A DNA stretch of 52,279 nucleotides from an uncultured Bacteroidales bacterium (GTDB taxonomy: Bacteria; Bacteroidota; Bacteroidia; Bacteroidales; Bacteroidaceae), in NCBI GenBank assembly GCA_902779315.1, contig CACZBC010000005.1:1-52279 (forward strand), written 5' to 3'. The notes below the pieces were generated by a model that made no database searches, had not been told where the DNA came from, and was given only the letters and a program-made list of their open reading frames with translations. Numbering within the stretch: position 1 is the first letter of the stretch; each line of letters starts with the position of its first letter. Below, piece after piece: positions 1 to 8,761 of the stretch. The translations under genes and the position numbers were made by a program.

Positions 1-104
1 ATTTCCTTCTTTTTCTTAAAGGATAAAATACTCTTGTTCTTCATAAGTTAATACATTTATTGTTCCTAAATGTGTCAACCTATTTCAGTATAAGACAGAC
101 AGAT

Positions 105-222
105 GCCGTTTCTTATATATATTATATTACAAATTACATTATTAGTTAATATAATAAATAATATATAGCCGGACCTTTTCTCTCAAAAACAGGTGTTGCA
201 TTTGTTGCATTTGTTGCTTTTT
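105..222. repeat. AT-centred repeat, half of an inverted-repeat element
   Basis: An AT-only core of about 55 bp (about 113-167) is followed by an arm containing CTCTCAAAAAC and tandem TGTTGCATT/TGTTGC words (174-217). The arm matches, in reverse complement, 11612-11663 in the 1.2 kb gene-free region, including the CTCTCAAAAAC junction. The opposite arm is not recognisable here, so I call it a half element. No coding capacity is seen. The remainder of 1-446 holds the 22-bp repeats and the promoter of the next gene; nothing is recognised in 1-100. Confidence 0.55.
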
Positions 223-260
223 GGGGGGAGGGGCGCAGTTCACCAAAGGTGGCCTGTTAA

Positions 261-342
261 GATGCCAAACTTCACGTGTCAAGTTGCCAAACTTCACGTG
301 TCAAGTTGCCCAACTTCACACGTCATCTTTGCATTTTACCTT
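261..342. repeat. 22-bp repeat array 1
   Basis: Three contiguous 22-bp units of the form GTTGCCAAACTTCACGTGTC plus two bases, followed by a partial unit. This is the CACGTG variant of the array family seen at seven other places in the window, here in reverse-complement orientation to the arrays at 17846 and 32722. There are no unique spacers. Confidence 0.75.
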
Positions 343-389
343 GCCTAAGTGAAAATTTTATTTTGCAAAGCAAAATAATTGCCAAAATA

Positions 390-421
390 TTTGGAAATTC
401 GGAAATAATGTTGTATCTTTG
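390..421 (+). promoter_or_regulatory. Bacteroidetes promoter for the M16 peptidase gene
   Basis: TTTG at 390-393, a 20-bp spacer and TATCTTTG at 414-421 match the Bacteroidetes primary sigma consensus exactly. Transcription would begin near 428, about 19 bases before the ATG at 447. Confidence 0.8.
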
Positions 422-446
422 CACCAGAATATTAAACAAATGAATT

Positions 447-3353
447 ATGAAACAAAAACGAATCTTCGGCTATTGCCTTCTGGCAGCCATCCTGTGCCTG
501 TTCTCCTGTAAGGACCGCAACTATGAACGTGTGGGCGGTGACCCCATGCAGACGCGCATTTATACCCTCGACAACGGCCTGAAAGTGTACCTCTCTGTCA
601 ACAAGGAAGAGCCCCGCATCCAGGCCTACATTGCTGTGCGTACGGGCTCGAAGAACGACCCTGCCGAGACGACCGGCCTGGCTCACTATCTGGAGCACCT
701 CATGTTCAAGGGAACCAAGCAGTTCGGCACCACCGACCCCGAGGCCGAGGCTCCTCTGCTGGACGAGATTGAGCAACGCTACGAAGAGTATCGCACCCTT
801 ACCGACGAGGCCCTCAGAAAGCAGAAGTACCACGAGATAGACAGTGTCTCGCAGTTGGCAGCCAAGTACTTCATTCCCAACGAGTACGACAAGCTGATGG
901 CCGCCATCGGCAGCCAGGGTTCGAATGCTTTCACCTCGAACGACGTGACTTGCTACGTGGAGGACATCCCCTCGAACGAGATTGAGAATTGGGCAAAGGT
1001 GCAGGCCGACCGCTTCCAGAACATGGTCATCCGCGGTTTCCACACCGAGCTGGAGGCTGTTTACGAGGAATACAACATCGGCCTCTCGAACGACGGCAAC
1101 AAGCAGTACGAGGCTATGCTGGCAAAACTTTTCCCCACGCATCCCTACGGCACTCAGACCACAATCGGCACGCAGCAACACCTGAAGAACCCCTCCATAA
1201 CGAACATCAAGAACTACTTCGCAAAGTGGTATGTGCCCAATAATGTGGCCATCTGCATGGCGGGCGATTTCGATCCCGACAAGGCGCTGGCCATCCTGAA
1301 GAAATACTTCGGCGAGTGGAAACCCGGCGAGGATGTCAGCCAGCCCACTTTCCCCGAATTGGAGCCATTGACACAGCCCGTCGACACGACCGTCATGGGA
1401 CTCGAATCCGAGAACATTTGGCTTGGCTGGCGCACGGAAAAAGCATCTTCCTTGCAGAACGACACGCTGAAACTCATCAGCACCGTGCTCTATAACGGCA
1501 AGGCAGGTCTGTTCGACCTCGACCTCAATCAAGAAATGAAGGTGATGGATGCCGCCGCTTTCACCGAGCCGATGCTCGACCACGGCCTCTTCCTGCTTGC
1601 CGGTCAGCCCAAGGAGGGCCAGTCGCTGGACGAAGTGAAGGAACTGATGCTGGGCGAGATAAACAAGCTGAAATGCGGCGATTTCGACGAGGACTTGCTC
1701 TTGGCCGCTCTGAACAACAAGAAGCTGGACGAACTGCGCAGCCTCGACCAGAATTCGTCCCGCGTCAGCAAGATGCTCGACGCCTTCATCAATGGCATCG
1801 AATGGCAGCAAGAGGTCGGACAGATGGACCGCCTGGCCAAGATAACCAAGCAGGAACTTGTCGCCTTTGCCAACCGCTTCTTCACCGAGGGTTATGTGGC
1901 CGTCTACAAGCGTCAGGGCGAGGACACCACGCAGAAGAAGATTGACAAGCCTGCCATCACACCCATTCCCACAAATCGCGACCTCGTCAGCCAGTTCGTG
2001 AAGGACATTCAGGAGGCAGAGGTCGACCCCATCGAGCCTCAGTTCCTCGACTACAAGAAGGACCTCTCGTTCTTCAAGACACAGAAAGGCCTGCCCGTCG
2101 TCTACAAGCAGAACACCGAAAACGGCCTCTTCGAACTGCAGTTCCGCTACGAGTTCGGACAAGAGGACGACAACCGCTACGACGTGGCCGCCAACTACAT
2201 CGACTACCTCGGCACGGACAAACTCTCTGCCGCACAAGTCAAGCACCAGTTCTACAAGATGGCCTGCAACTATGCCATCAGTGTGAACGCAGACTACATT
2301 ACCATCGGTCTCAGCGGCCTGGCCGAGTACATGCCCGACGCCCTTGCTCTGCTCGAAGACCTGCTCCACAATGCCAAGGTCGACCAGAACGCCTACGACC
2401 AGATGGTCGGACTCATCCTGAAGAACCGACAGGACCAGAAGTCGGAGCAGGGCAACTGCTTCTCCATGTTGGGTGCGTACGCCCTCTATGGCCCGCACAA
2501 TGCCATGCGCGACAACATGACCGAGCAGCAGCTTCGCGAAGCCAATCCTCAGGAATTGCTCGACCTCCTGAAGAACATTTCCGGGTACGAGCACCAGGTT
2601 CTCTACTACGGTCCCATCACCAAGGAGAAGCTGGATGAATGCGTGTCCGACCTGCATCCCACCGAAAAGGACCTGAAGCCCGTACCAGAAGGCAAGCCCT
2701 ATGAGTTGCAGACGATAACGGAGCCCGAAGTCATCATCGCGCCCTACGACGCCAAGAACATCTATATGCGCATGTTCGTCAACGAAGGCAGGCAGACCAA
2801 CCTCGACGAGCACGCCACCATCGAACTCTTCAACGAATACTTTGGCGGCGGCATGGGCGGCGTCGTCTTCCAGGAGATGCGCGAGGCGCGCGGACTGGCC
2901 TACAATGCCATGGCATACTATCTCACACCTGCCAAGAAAGGGCAGCCCGAGTTTTTCCTCACCCACATCGTCACGCAGAACGACAAGATGATGGACTGCG
3001 TCAATCAGTTCCGCGAAATCCTCGACAAGATGCCAGCCAACGAGTCGGCCTTCCAGATTGCAAAGGATGCCCTGACAAAGCGACTCGCCAGCCAGCGCAC
3101 AACCAAGTTCAGCGTCATTCTGGCTTATCTCAGCGACAAGCGCCAAGGCTTTGATTTCGATGTGGACCAGAAGATATACGAAGACCTGCAGAACCTGACC
3201 TTAAAGGATATTACCGACTTCGAGCAGGCTCAAATCGCAGGCAAGACGGGTCGCTATGCCATCCTCGGCAACGAGAAGGAACTCGACATTCCCGCTCTCG
3301 AAAAGATAGCACCAATCCGTCGTGTCAGCCTCGAGGAAATCTTCGGCTACTAA
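447..3353 (+). CDS. M16 family zinc metallopeptidase, lipoprotein
   Basis: A 968-residue pitrilysin/insulinase-type peptidase. The inverted zinc motif HxxEH is present as HYLEH (His80, Glu83, His84), and the downstream acidic ligand region ELEAVYEEY lies near residue 205. The length fits a fused double M16 unit, with a second non-catalytic half containing the GGGMGGVVFQEMRE segment typical of the C-terminal half. The N-terminus is a lipoprotein signal with lipobox LFSC and acylated Cys21, so the enzyme is expected to be membrane anchored and to degrade peptides in the periplasm or at the surface. It is monocistronic: a consensus promoter lies just upstream and a hairpin terminator just downstream. 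The exact peptide substrate cannot be inferred. Confidence 0.93.
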   Translation: MKQKRIFGYCLLAAILCLFSCKDRNYERVGGDPMQTRIYTLDNGLKVYLSVNKEEPRIQAYIAVRTGSKNDPAETTGLAHYLEHLMFKGTKQFGTTDPEAEAPLLDEIEQRYEEYRTLTDEALRKQKYHEIDSVSQLAAKYFIPNEYDKLMAAIGSQGSNAFTSNDVTCYVEDIPSNEIENWAKVQADRFQNMVIRGFHTELEAVYEEYNIGLSNDGNKQYEAMLAKLFPTHPYGTQTTIGTQQHLKNPSITNIKNYFAKWYVPNNVAICMAGDFDPDKALAILKKYFGEWKPGEDVSQPTFPELEPLTQPVDTTVMGLESENIWLGWRTEKASSLQNDTLKLISTVLYNGKAGLFDLDLNQEMKVMDAAAFTEPMLDHGLFLLAGQPKEGQSLDEVKELMLGEINKLKCGDFDEDLLLAALNNKKLDELRSLDQNSSRVSKMLDAFINGIEWQQEVGQMDRLAKITKQELVAFANRFFTEGYVAVYKRQGEDTTQKKIDKPAITPIPTNRDLVSQFVKDIQEAEVDPIEPQFLDYKKDLSFFKTQKGLPVVYKQNTENGLFELQFRYEFGQEDDNRYDVAANYIDYLGTDKLSAAQVKHQFYKMACNYAISVNADYITIGLSGLAEYMPDALALLEDLLHNAKVDQNAYDQMVGLILKNRQDQKSEQGNCFSMLGAYALYGPHNAMRDNMTEQQLREANPQELLDLLKNISGYEHQVLYYGPITKEKLDECVSDLHPTEKDLKPVPEGKPYELQTITEPEVIIAPYDAKNIYMRMFVNEGRQTNLDEHATIELFNEYFGGGMGGVVFQEMREARGLAYNAMAYYLTPAKKGQPEFFLTHIVTQNDKMMDCVNQFREILDKMPANESAFQIAKDALTKRLASQRTTKFSVILAYLSDKRQGFDFDVDQKIYEDLQNLTLKDITDFEQAQIAGKTGRYAILGNEKELDIPALEKIAPIRRVSLEEIFGY

Positions 3354-3375
3354 GCTTTACCATATATATACGACA

Positions 3376-3418
3376 AGAGCGTGCCCTCCCTGTTCGGAGA
3401 GCACGCCCTTTTGTTTTG
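3376..3418. terminator. Bidirectional hairpin terminator
   Basis: GCGTGCCCTCC (3379-3389) pairs with GGAGAGCACGC (3396-3406) with one mismatch and a 6-base loop, followed by TTTTGTTTTG. It lies between two convergent genes and can serve the M16 gene. Confidence 0.8.
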
Positions 3419-3433
3419 ATTCCGTGCGGACTT

Positions 3434-3814
3434 TTACCTTGATGGGGCAGGGCGGGAACCAATCTTCTTGAACTTCTTGTCCCAGATCAGAATCCAACTG
3501 CCTTTGCGACTGGTAATCGTTTCAGACGAAACGGACAGGACATCGCCGACATTGCCGATGCTCTGCGAAGCTGTGACCCTTCCTTTCACATCAAAGACGC
3601 GGTAGAAGCCCGTGTTCTTCCCGACGAAGAAAGTGCTTCCCCAACCAACCACTTCGCCCACACTACTGCGAGCGAAACCTTTGATCAGCTTGCCTTTCGC
3701 ATCGTAAAGGCGGTGCCAGTTTCTGTCCGACTCGATGTAGGCAATCTCCTGAGCAATGATGTTTCCGGCAAACAGAAGCGCCAAAAGCATCAATATGATT
3801 CGTCCTTTTTTCAT
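3434..3814 (-). CDS. Small secreted protein with WG/propeller-like repeats
   Basis: A 126-residue protein with a clear signal peptide (MKKGRIILMLLALLFAGNIIAQ, cut after AQ is plausible). The mature part holds two or three similar short units, each with an aromatic-Asp-x-Lys-Gly pattern (LYDAKGKLIKGF, VFDVKGRV), as seen in short beta-strand WG-type repeats, then a basic tail (KKFKKIGSRPAPSR). No named family is recognised with certainty. It is monocistronic, with its own TAACTTTG -7 box just upstream and divergent to the rhamnosidase gene. Likely periplasmic or surface located; function unknown. Confidence 0.75.
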   Translation of the reverse strand: MKKGRIILMLLALLFAGNIIAQEIAYIESDRNWHRLYDAKGKLIKGFARSSVGEVVGWGSTFFVGKNTGFYRVFDVKGRVTASQSIGNVGDVLSVSSETITSRKGSWILIWDKKFKKIGSRPAPSR

Positions 3815-3836
3815 AGAAAATGATGTTTCTCGCTTG

Positions 3837-3844
3837 CAAAGTTA
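3837..3844 (-). promoter_or_regulatory. -7 box for the small secreted protein gene
   Basis: On the minus strand this reads TAACTTTG, 22 bases before the ATG at 3814. A good -33 box is not evident at 19-21 bp. Confidence 0.55.
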
Positions 3845-3887
3845 CGAAAAAGTTCGTTCCGAATGCGCATCTTTCGCAAATAATTTG

Positions 3888-3895
3888 TATTTTTG
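3888..3895 (+). promoter_or_regulatory. -7 box for the GH78 gene
   Basis: TATTTTTG, 22 bases before the ATG at 3918. It decides the start: an in-frame extension back to 3756 would begin upstream of this promoter and would run through the divergent gene. Confidence 0.55.
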
Positions 3896-3917
3896 TGTTG
3901 TCGTAAACCTCATATCT

Positions 3918-6464
3918 ATGCCAAAACTTTTCTTTTGCCTGCTTTCGGCTATGCTCATTGCAGAATCGGCTACGGCCCGACTGAAAGCCGTGTTCCTGAC
4001 TTGCGAGGACCTGACAGACCCGATGTCAGTCGGTACGAACCAGCCAAGGCTTTCGTGGGTGAATCTGGCCGAAGGAAACGACCGGAACCAGCGACAGACT
4101 GCCTATCAGATTCAAGTCGCTTCCACAAAGGACGGACTTCTTCGCGGCGATGCAAACCTCTGGGATTCAGGGCGCAGGAAAAGCGATGAGTCGCGCTCTG
4201 TTTCCTACGAAGGCAAACCTCTCCTCAGCAATTCCGATTGTTATTGGCGAGTCAGGGTGTGGGACAAGCATCGCAAATGCTCCGAATGGAGCGAGCCAGC
4301 CCGCTTCCACACAGCTCTCCAACCCTCGGATTGGGTGGCAAAATGGATTGGCTGCGACGAAGATGCGCCCTTGTTCCGAAAGGACATCGAGATAGACAAG
4401 CCCGTCCAGAACGCTCACATTTTCATTTGCGGACTTGGTTACTTCGAACTGTATGTCGACGGAAAGAAAGTGAGCGACGATGTGCTTGTGCCCGGACAGA
4501 CCGACTATGCTCATCGCAACGATATCGAGATTACCCGAGTTGCCATCGACAATGAGTTTACGGGCTACCGCCAACTCTATCTTGGCTACGACCTCACGCC
4601 CTTCCTTTCTCTTGGACGCCATGCTCTGGATGTGTGGCTTGGGAACGGTTTCTTCAATTCCGCGAACGGCTTCGCCATGCCTTACGGCAAACCGCGTCTC
4701 ATCGCCCAGTTGATGTTGACCTTTGCCGACGGCTCTTCGCAAATCATCCCTACCGACACTTCTTGGTTTGCAAAACGAAGCGGCATTACGCAGAACAGCA
4801 TTTTTGGCGGCGAGGTCTTCGATGCAAGGATTCAAGATGTGGATTGGCAGCCGGCCCTCCTTCGCGAAGCCCCCGACGGAACGCTCGAGCCCCAAATGTC
4901 GCCAGCCGACAAGGTCTGCGAAACCCTTGTTCCAAAGAGGATAGAGCGCCTTGAAGACAAAAGTTGGCGAGTTGACTTCGGCGAGGAAATTTCGGGCTGG
5001 GTTCATCTGAAGGACATCCAGGGCCAGGCAGGGCAGCGAATAGAAATCAAGTACCTTTCCGAATCGCCAAACGGCGAGAATGTTTATATCATGAAGGGCG
5101 GCGGAAGGGAGAACTACCATCCTCGCTTCACTTGGTTCGTTTTCCGTCAGGTTGAGATTCGAGGTCTTGATGACCTCCATGCCTCTCAGATTCAGGCCGA
5201 AGCCGTAAATACAGAACTCCGTCAAACGGGTTTCTTCGCATGCTCCGACACCTTGTTGACCAAGATTCATCGCATTTGGCGACGCACCCTTTTGGACAAC
5301 GCTCATGGCTCTGTCATTAGCGATTGCCCTCATCGCGAACGCTCTGCTTACCTGGGCGACGGACAAGTGGCAGCCGAGATGGTGATGCGGACATTCGATG
5401 CCCGGGCTTTCTATCGGAAGTGGTTTGCCGATATGCGTTTGGCTCAAAATCCCCGGACAGGCTTTGTGCCCTTTGGAGCACCTTGGCAACCTGGTTGCGG
5501 AGGTGGTGTACCTTGGAGTGCGGCCATGATTTTGATGCCCTACGACTTCTATCAATGTTATGGAGACATTTCTGTCCTTAAGGAAAACTACCCCTCCATG
5601 CTTCGGCTCATGGATTATTTCGCAGGTTGGGTGAACGAGGACGGAACGATGGAACAACACTATCAGCCGCACAACGACATGACCTATTGGTGCAACCTTG
5701 GGGAGTGGTGTATTCCAACGGAATCACGTCCCTCGAATGCGCTCGTCCATACCTATTTTTATTGGCTTTGTGCAAAAAAGATGGCCTCGATTGCAAAGCT
5801 TTTGGGCGATAAGGAAGCGGAGCAACGTTTTGCCGCTTTGGAAGAGCGAACTCGCAAAGCTTTCCACCATCGCTTCTACGATACGGAGAACAAGACTTAT
5901 GGTCCGGCTGGCTCCAACCTTTTTGCTTACGAGATGAAGCCCGAAGAGAGTATTGAGGAGGCCCTCCGCCAAGACTTGCAGGAGAGTCGGAATCATCTTT
6001 TCACAGGCATCTTCGGGACGAAGCTTTTCTTCAATGTCCTTGCCGATGCCGGACTTTCCGACCAAGCGCTCGAAGCTTTCCTTCAGCGCGATTTCCCTTC
6101 GTTTGGGCATTGGATAGAGCAGGGAGCCACCACGACTTGGGAACAATGGGATGGTGCCAATTCCCATTGCCATCCCATGTTTGGCGGAGGATTGACTTGG
6201 CTCTATTCTTGGTTGGGAGGCATCAGTTCCCCAGAGCCTCGACTCGTCAGGATTTCCCCTCATCTTTCCGAACGGATAACGTGGGTCGAGAGTTCGCAGG
6301 AAACTCCGTATGGCCTCGTTCATCTCCGTGCAGAATACCTTTCCGATGGCGGCATGAAAGTTTCCGCCGATATTCCTGTCGGTTGCAAGGCCGTCATCTC
6401 CAATCCCTCGAAACCGAACAAGCAACGGACTGTAGGCTCAGGGCATTGGGAACTTGAGATATAG
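3918..6464 (+). CDS. Alpha-L-rhamnosidase, GH78
   Basis: An 848-residue secreted glycoside hydrolase that would release terminal alpha-L-rhamnose from plant or bacterial glycans. It starts with a signal peptide (MPKLFFCLLSAMLIAESATA), then an N-terminal beta-sandwich opening with LTCEDLTDPMSVG, a Bac_rhamnosid N domain (SDWVAKWIGCDEDAPLFRK onward), and the (alpha/alpha)6 catalytic barrel. The GH78 signature DCPHRERSAYLGDGQ is near residues 468-482 and the second acidic segment GATTTWEQWDG near 735-745, so both catalytic acidic regions are present. The chosen ATG follows a TATTTTTG promoter box. Its neighbour is a GH3 glucosidase on the opposite strand, sharing the terminator between them, which suggests a small glycan-use locus without a local SusC/D pair. 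Confidence 0.93.
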   Translation: MPKLFFCLLSAMLIAESATARLKAVFLTCEDLTDPMSVGTNQPRLSWVNLAEGNDRNQRQTAYQIQVASTKDGLLRGDANLWDSGRRKSDESRSVSYEGKPLLSNSDCYWRVRVWDKHRKCSEWSEPARFHTALQPSDWVAKWIGCDEDAPLFRKDIEIDKPVQNAHIFICGLGYFELYVDGKKVSDDVLVPGQTDYAHRNDIEITRVAIDNEFTGYRQLYLGYDLTPFLSLGRHALDVWLGNGFFNSANGFAMPYGKPRLIAQLMLTFADGSSQIIPTDTSWFAKRSGITQNSIFGGEVFDARIQDVDWQPALLREAPDGTLEPQMSPADKVCETLVPKRIERLEDKSWRVDFGEEISGWVHLKDIQGQAGQRIEIKYLSESPNGENVYIMKGGGRENYHPRFTWFVFRQVEIRGLDDLHASQIQAEAVNTELRQTGFFACSDTLLTKIHRIWRRTLLDNAHGSVISDCPHRERSAYLGDGQVAAEMVMRTFDARAFYRKWFADMRLAQNPRTGFVPFGAPWQPGCGGGVPWSAAMILMPYDFYQCYGDISVLKENYPSMLRLMDYFAGWVNEDGTMEQHYQPHNDMTYWCNLGEWCIPTESRPSNALVHTYFYWLCAKKMASIAKLLGDKEAEQRFAALEERTRKAFHHRFYDTENKTYGPAGSNLFAYEMKPEESIEEALRQDLQESRNHLFTGIFGTKLFFNVLADAGLSDQALEAFLQRDFPSFGHWIEQGATTTWEQWDGANSHCHPMFGGGLTWLYSWLGGISSPEPRLVRISPHLSERITWVESSQETPYGLVHLRAEYLSDGGMKVSADIPVGCKAVISNPSKPNKQRTVGSGHWELEI

Positions 6465-6485
6465 GGGAATTGCATCATTAAGGTA

Positions 6486-6518
6486 CAAAAAAAGAGCCTC
6501 GTTTTGAGGCTCTTTGCT
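6486..6518. terminator. Bidirectional hairpin terminator between GH78 and GH3
   Basis: AAAGAGCCTC (6491-6500) pairs perfectly with GAGGCTCTTT (6506-6515), loop GTTTT, with A-rich sequence on one side and T-rich on the other so that it works for both convergent genes. Confidence 0.85.
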
Positions 6519-8740
6519 TATTTCAATGTGAATTTGACTTTGCAGGGAAGACGGTCGCTTGAATCGCCTGCCCAAGCAATGAACTCGCCCGGTTCGGCTT
6601 TCCATCCGTCGCTCGCTTCGTCCCAGAACGAGAGGGCTCGCTTGTCGGTTTTCAGGGTGATGGTCTTCGTTTCGCCCGGCTTCAAGTTGACTTTCTGGAA
6701 GGCTTTCAACTCTTTGACGGGACGGTCCACACTGCATTTCTGGTCAGTTATGTAAAGCTGAACCACGTCGCTACCTTCCACACTTCCCGTATTGGTTACG
6801 TCCACGGTAAATGTCATGTTTCCGTCGGTCGTGACGGGGCTCAAGACCTTCAGGTTGCTGACCTTGAAAGTCGTGTAGCTGAGTCCATGACCAAAGGCGA
6901 AAGTGGGCTTCAGTTTCTGCTTGTCCGTCCAACGATAGCCGACATAAATGCCTTCCTTGTATTCCTCGTCGATAATCTTTTTGCCTTCGCGCCAAATGCC
7001 TGGGAAAGCACTTTCGCCAAAGCTGTGAGCACCCACTTGGTTGAGGTTTTCGTACCAAGTGAAAGGCAGATGGCCGCTTGGATTGGTTTTGCCGAGAAGC
7101 ATGTCTGCCAGTCCGATGCCTGCTTCGCTACCGAGGAACCAGCCTTGGACAATGGCAGGAACTTGTTTGCGCCAAGGCATACAAACCGCATTGCCACTGA
7201 TATTGACGTAGACAGTCTGCTTGTTGACGGCAGCAAGGGCTGTGATGAGTTTGTCCTGGTTGTAGGGCAAGTCCATCGTCTTGCGGTCGTGACCCTCGCA
7301 GTCCTGGTAATCGCTCTTGTTCAAACCACCGAAAATGATGACATAATCTGCCGTCTTTGCCTTTTCGACTGCTTCTGCAATCAGGACTTCGGGAGCGCGG
7401 TCGTCCTTGAGGTCCTGACCCGTCGTGACGCCATTGTAGTTGCCGCTCACGTCACCCACATATCCTCTTGCATATTCAACATCGCAAATGCCTTTCAAAC
7501 GCATCTGCAAGCCTTGGAGAGGACTGATTTCGTGCTGAGCCTTGAGCGAGCTAGAACCTCCGCCAACAGTCATCATCTTGATGGCATTCTCGCCCACGAC
7601 AAGAATCTTCTTGCCTTCGGGCTTGATGGGCAACACATTTCCGTCATTCTTCAGGAGCACAATGCCCTCAGCCGCAACCTTTTGAGCCACTTCGTAATGG
7701 CTCTCGCTGCAAAGGAATCCGTATGGCCTTTGCTTGTTCATCGTGGTCCGGAAGAAGAGTCGAAGCACTCGGCGGACCTTTTCGTCGAGTTCCTTCGTGG
7801 TGTATCTGCCCTCGACAATCGCTTTCTGGTAACGCTTCGAGAGGAAGTATTGGTCGTAGGCATTCGTGGCGCCCATCGTCAGGCCGTCCGTCCAAGTGCC
7901 GAACTCCATGTCGAGCCCGTTCTTGACAGCTTGGTCGAAGTCGTGCACACCGCCCCAATCGCTTACCAGCACGCCGTCGAACCCCCAATCTTTTTTCAGT
8001 ATCTTGTTGAGAGTGTATTGGTTATGGCAGTTGTGCTCGTCCTTGTAGAGGTTGTATGCACCCATCACGCCCCAAGCCTTTCCTTCCTTCACGGCTGCCT
8101 CGAAGCCCGGCAGATAGATTTCGTGGAGGGCACGGTCACTGATAATGACGTTGACTTGATGGCGGTATTCCTCGTCGTTATTGAGGCAATAGTGCTTCAC
8201 GCAACTTGCCACACCGCAGCTCTGGAGGCCTTGAACATAAGGCACAACCATTCTTGATGTGAGGTAGGGGTCTTCGCCCATGTACTCGAAGTTGCGCCCT
8301 CCCAGAGGGGTGCGGTAGATGTTCACGCCAGGTCCCAGTATCATGCCTTTGCCACGATACAGAGCCTCTTCGCCCAGGGCATGACCATAGGCCCTTGCCG
8401 CTTCGGGGTTCCAAGATGCCGCCAGACAGGTCAGGGCGGGGAAAGCCACGCACGAGTCGTTGGTCTGGCCAGCCTGCTCCCATTCGTCCCAAAGCACATC
8501 GGGGCGAACGCCATGAGGTCCGTCGTCGGTCCAGAAGTCGGGCATGCCGAGACGCTTCACGCCTGCGCTCGAGAATTTGCTTTGTGCATGAATGACATCA
8601 ATCTTTTCGGCGAGCGTCATGCGCTTCAGGGCGTCCTCCACTCGTGTTTCGATGTCCTTCGTCGGGTCAAGGTAAACAGGGGTTTGGGCCTGAAGGAAGA
8701 TGGATGTAAGAAGTAATAGGAAAGAGGTTAGGTACTTCAT
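6518..8740 (-). CDS. Beta-glucosidase-like GH3 enzyme
   Basis: A 740-residue secreted GH3 hydrolase. A signal peptide (ending LQAQ) precedes the (beta/alpha)8 domain; WTDDGPHGVRPD and KHYCLNNDEEYRHQVN are typical substrate-binding segments. The nucleophile aspartate sits in GVLVSDWGG near residue 260. The alpha/beta sandwich domain (KILVVGENAIKMMTVGGGSS) and a C-terminal fibronectin type III-like domain (GSVEGSDVVQLYI) complete the BglX-type layout. Expected to act in the periplasm on beta-gluco- or related oligosaccharides; the exact specificity is not visible. It begins 21 bases after the fmt stop on the same strand, so it may be the last gene of the mce-DUF1080-fmt unit. Confidence 0.92.
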   Translation of the reverse strand: MKYLTSFLLLLTSIFLQAQTPVYLDPTKDIETRVEDALKRMTLAEKIDVIHAQSKFSSAGVKRLGMPDFWTDDGPHGVRPDVLWDEWEQAGQTNDSCVAFPALTCLAASWNPEAARAYGHALGEEALYRGKGMILGPGVNIYRTPLGGRNFEYMGEDPYLTSRMVVPYVQGLQSCGVASCVKHYCLNNDEEYRHQVNVIISDRALHEIYLPGFEAAVKEGKAWGVMGAYNLYKDEHNCHNQYTLNKILKKDWGFDGVLVSDWGGVHDFDQAVKNGLDMEFGTWTDGLTMGATNAYDQYFLSKRYQKAIVEGRYTTKELDEKVRRVLRLFFRTTMNKQRPYGFLCSESHYEVAQKVAAEGIVLLKNDGNVLPIKPEGKKILVVGENAIKMMTVGGGSSSLKAQHEISPLQGLQMRLKGICDVEYARGYVGDVSGNYNGVTTGQDLKDDRAPEVLIAEAVEKAKTADYVIIFGGLNKSDYQDCEGHDRKTMDLPYNQDKLITALAAVNKQTVYVNISGNAVCMPWRKQVPAIVQGWFLGSEAGIGLADMLLGKTNPSGHLPFTWYENLNQVGAHSFGESAFPGIWREGKKIIDEEYKEGIYVGYRWTDKQKLKPTFAFGHGLSYTTFKVSNLKVLSPVTTDGNMTFTVDVTNTGSVEGSDVVQLYITDQKCSVDRPVKELKAFQKVNLKPGETKTITLKTDKRALSFWDEASDGWKAEPGEFIAWAGDSSDRLPCKVKFTLK

Positions 8741-8761
8741 CTTTTTTGTTTTCTTAATGTC

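Noticed and set aside
432-3146. A 904-codon open frame on the minus strand
   Set aside because: It is antisense to the M16 peptidase, which has a promoter, lipoprotein signal and catalytic motif. The antisense product has no recognisable domain; it arises from the biased codon use of the real gene.
4167-5672. A 501-codon minus-strand frame inside the rhamnosidase gene
   Set aside because: Antisense shadow of a gene with full GH78 motifs; no family features.
6887-8257. A 456-codon plus-strand frame across the GH3 gene
   Set aside because: Antisense shadow; no promoter, signal peptide or domain.
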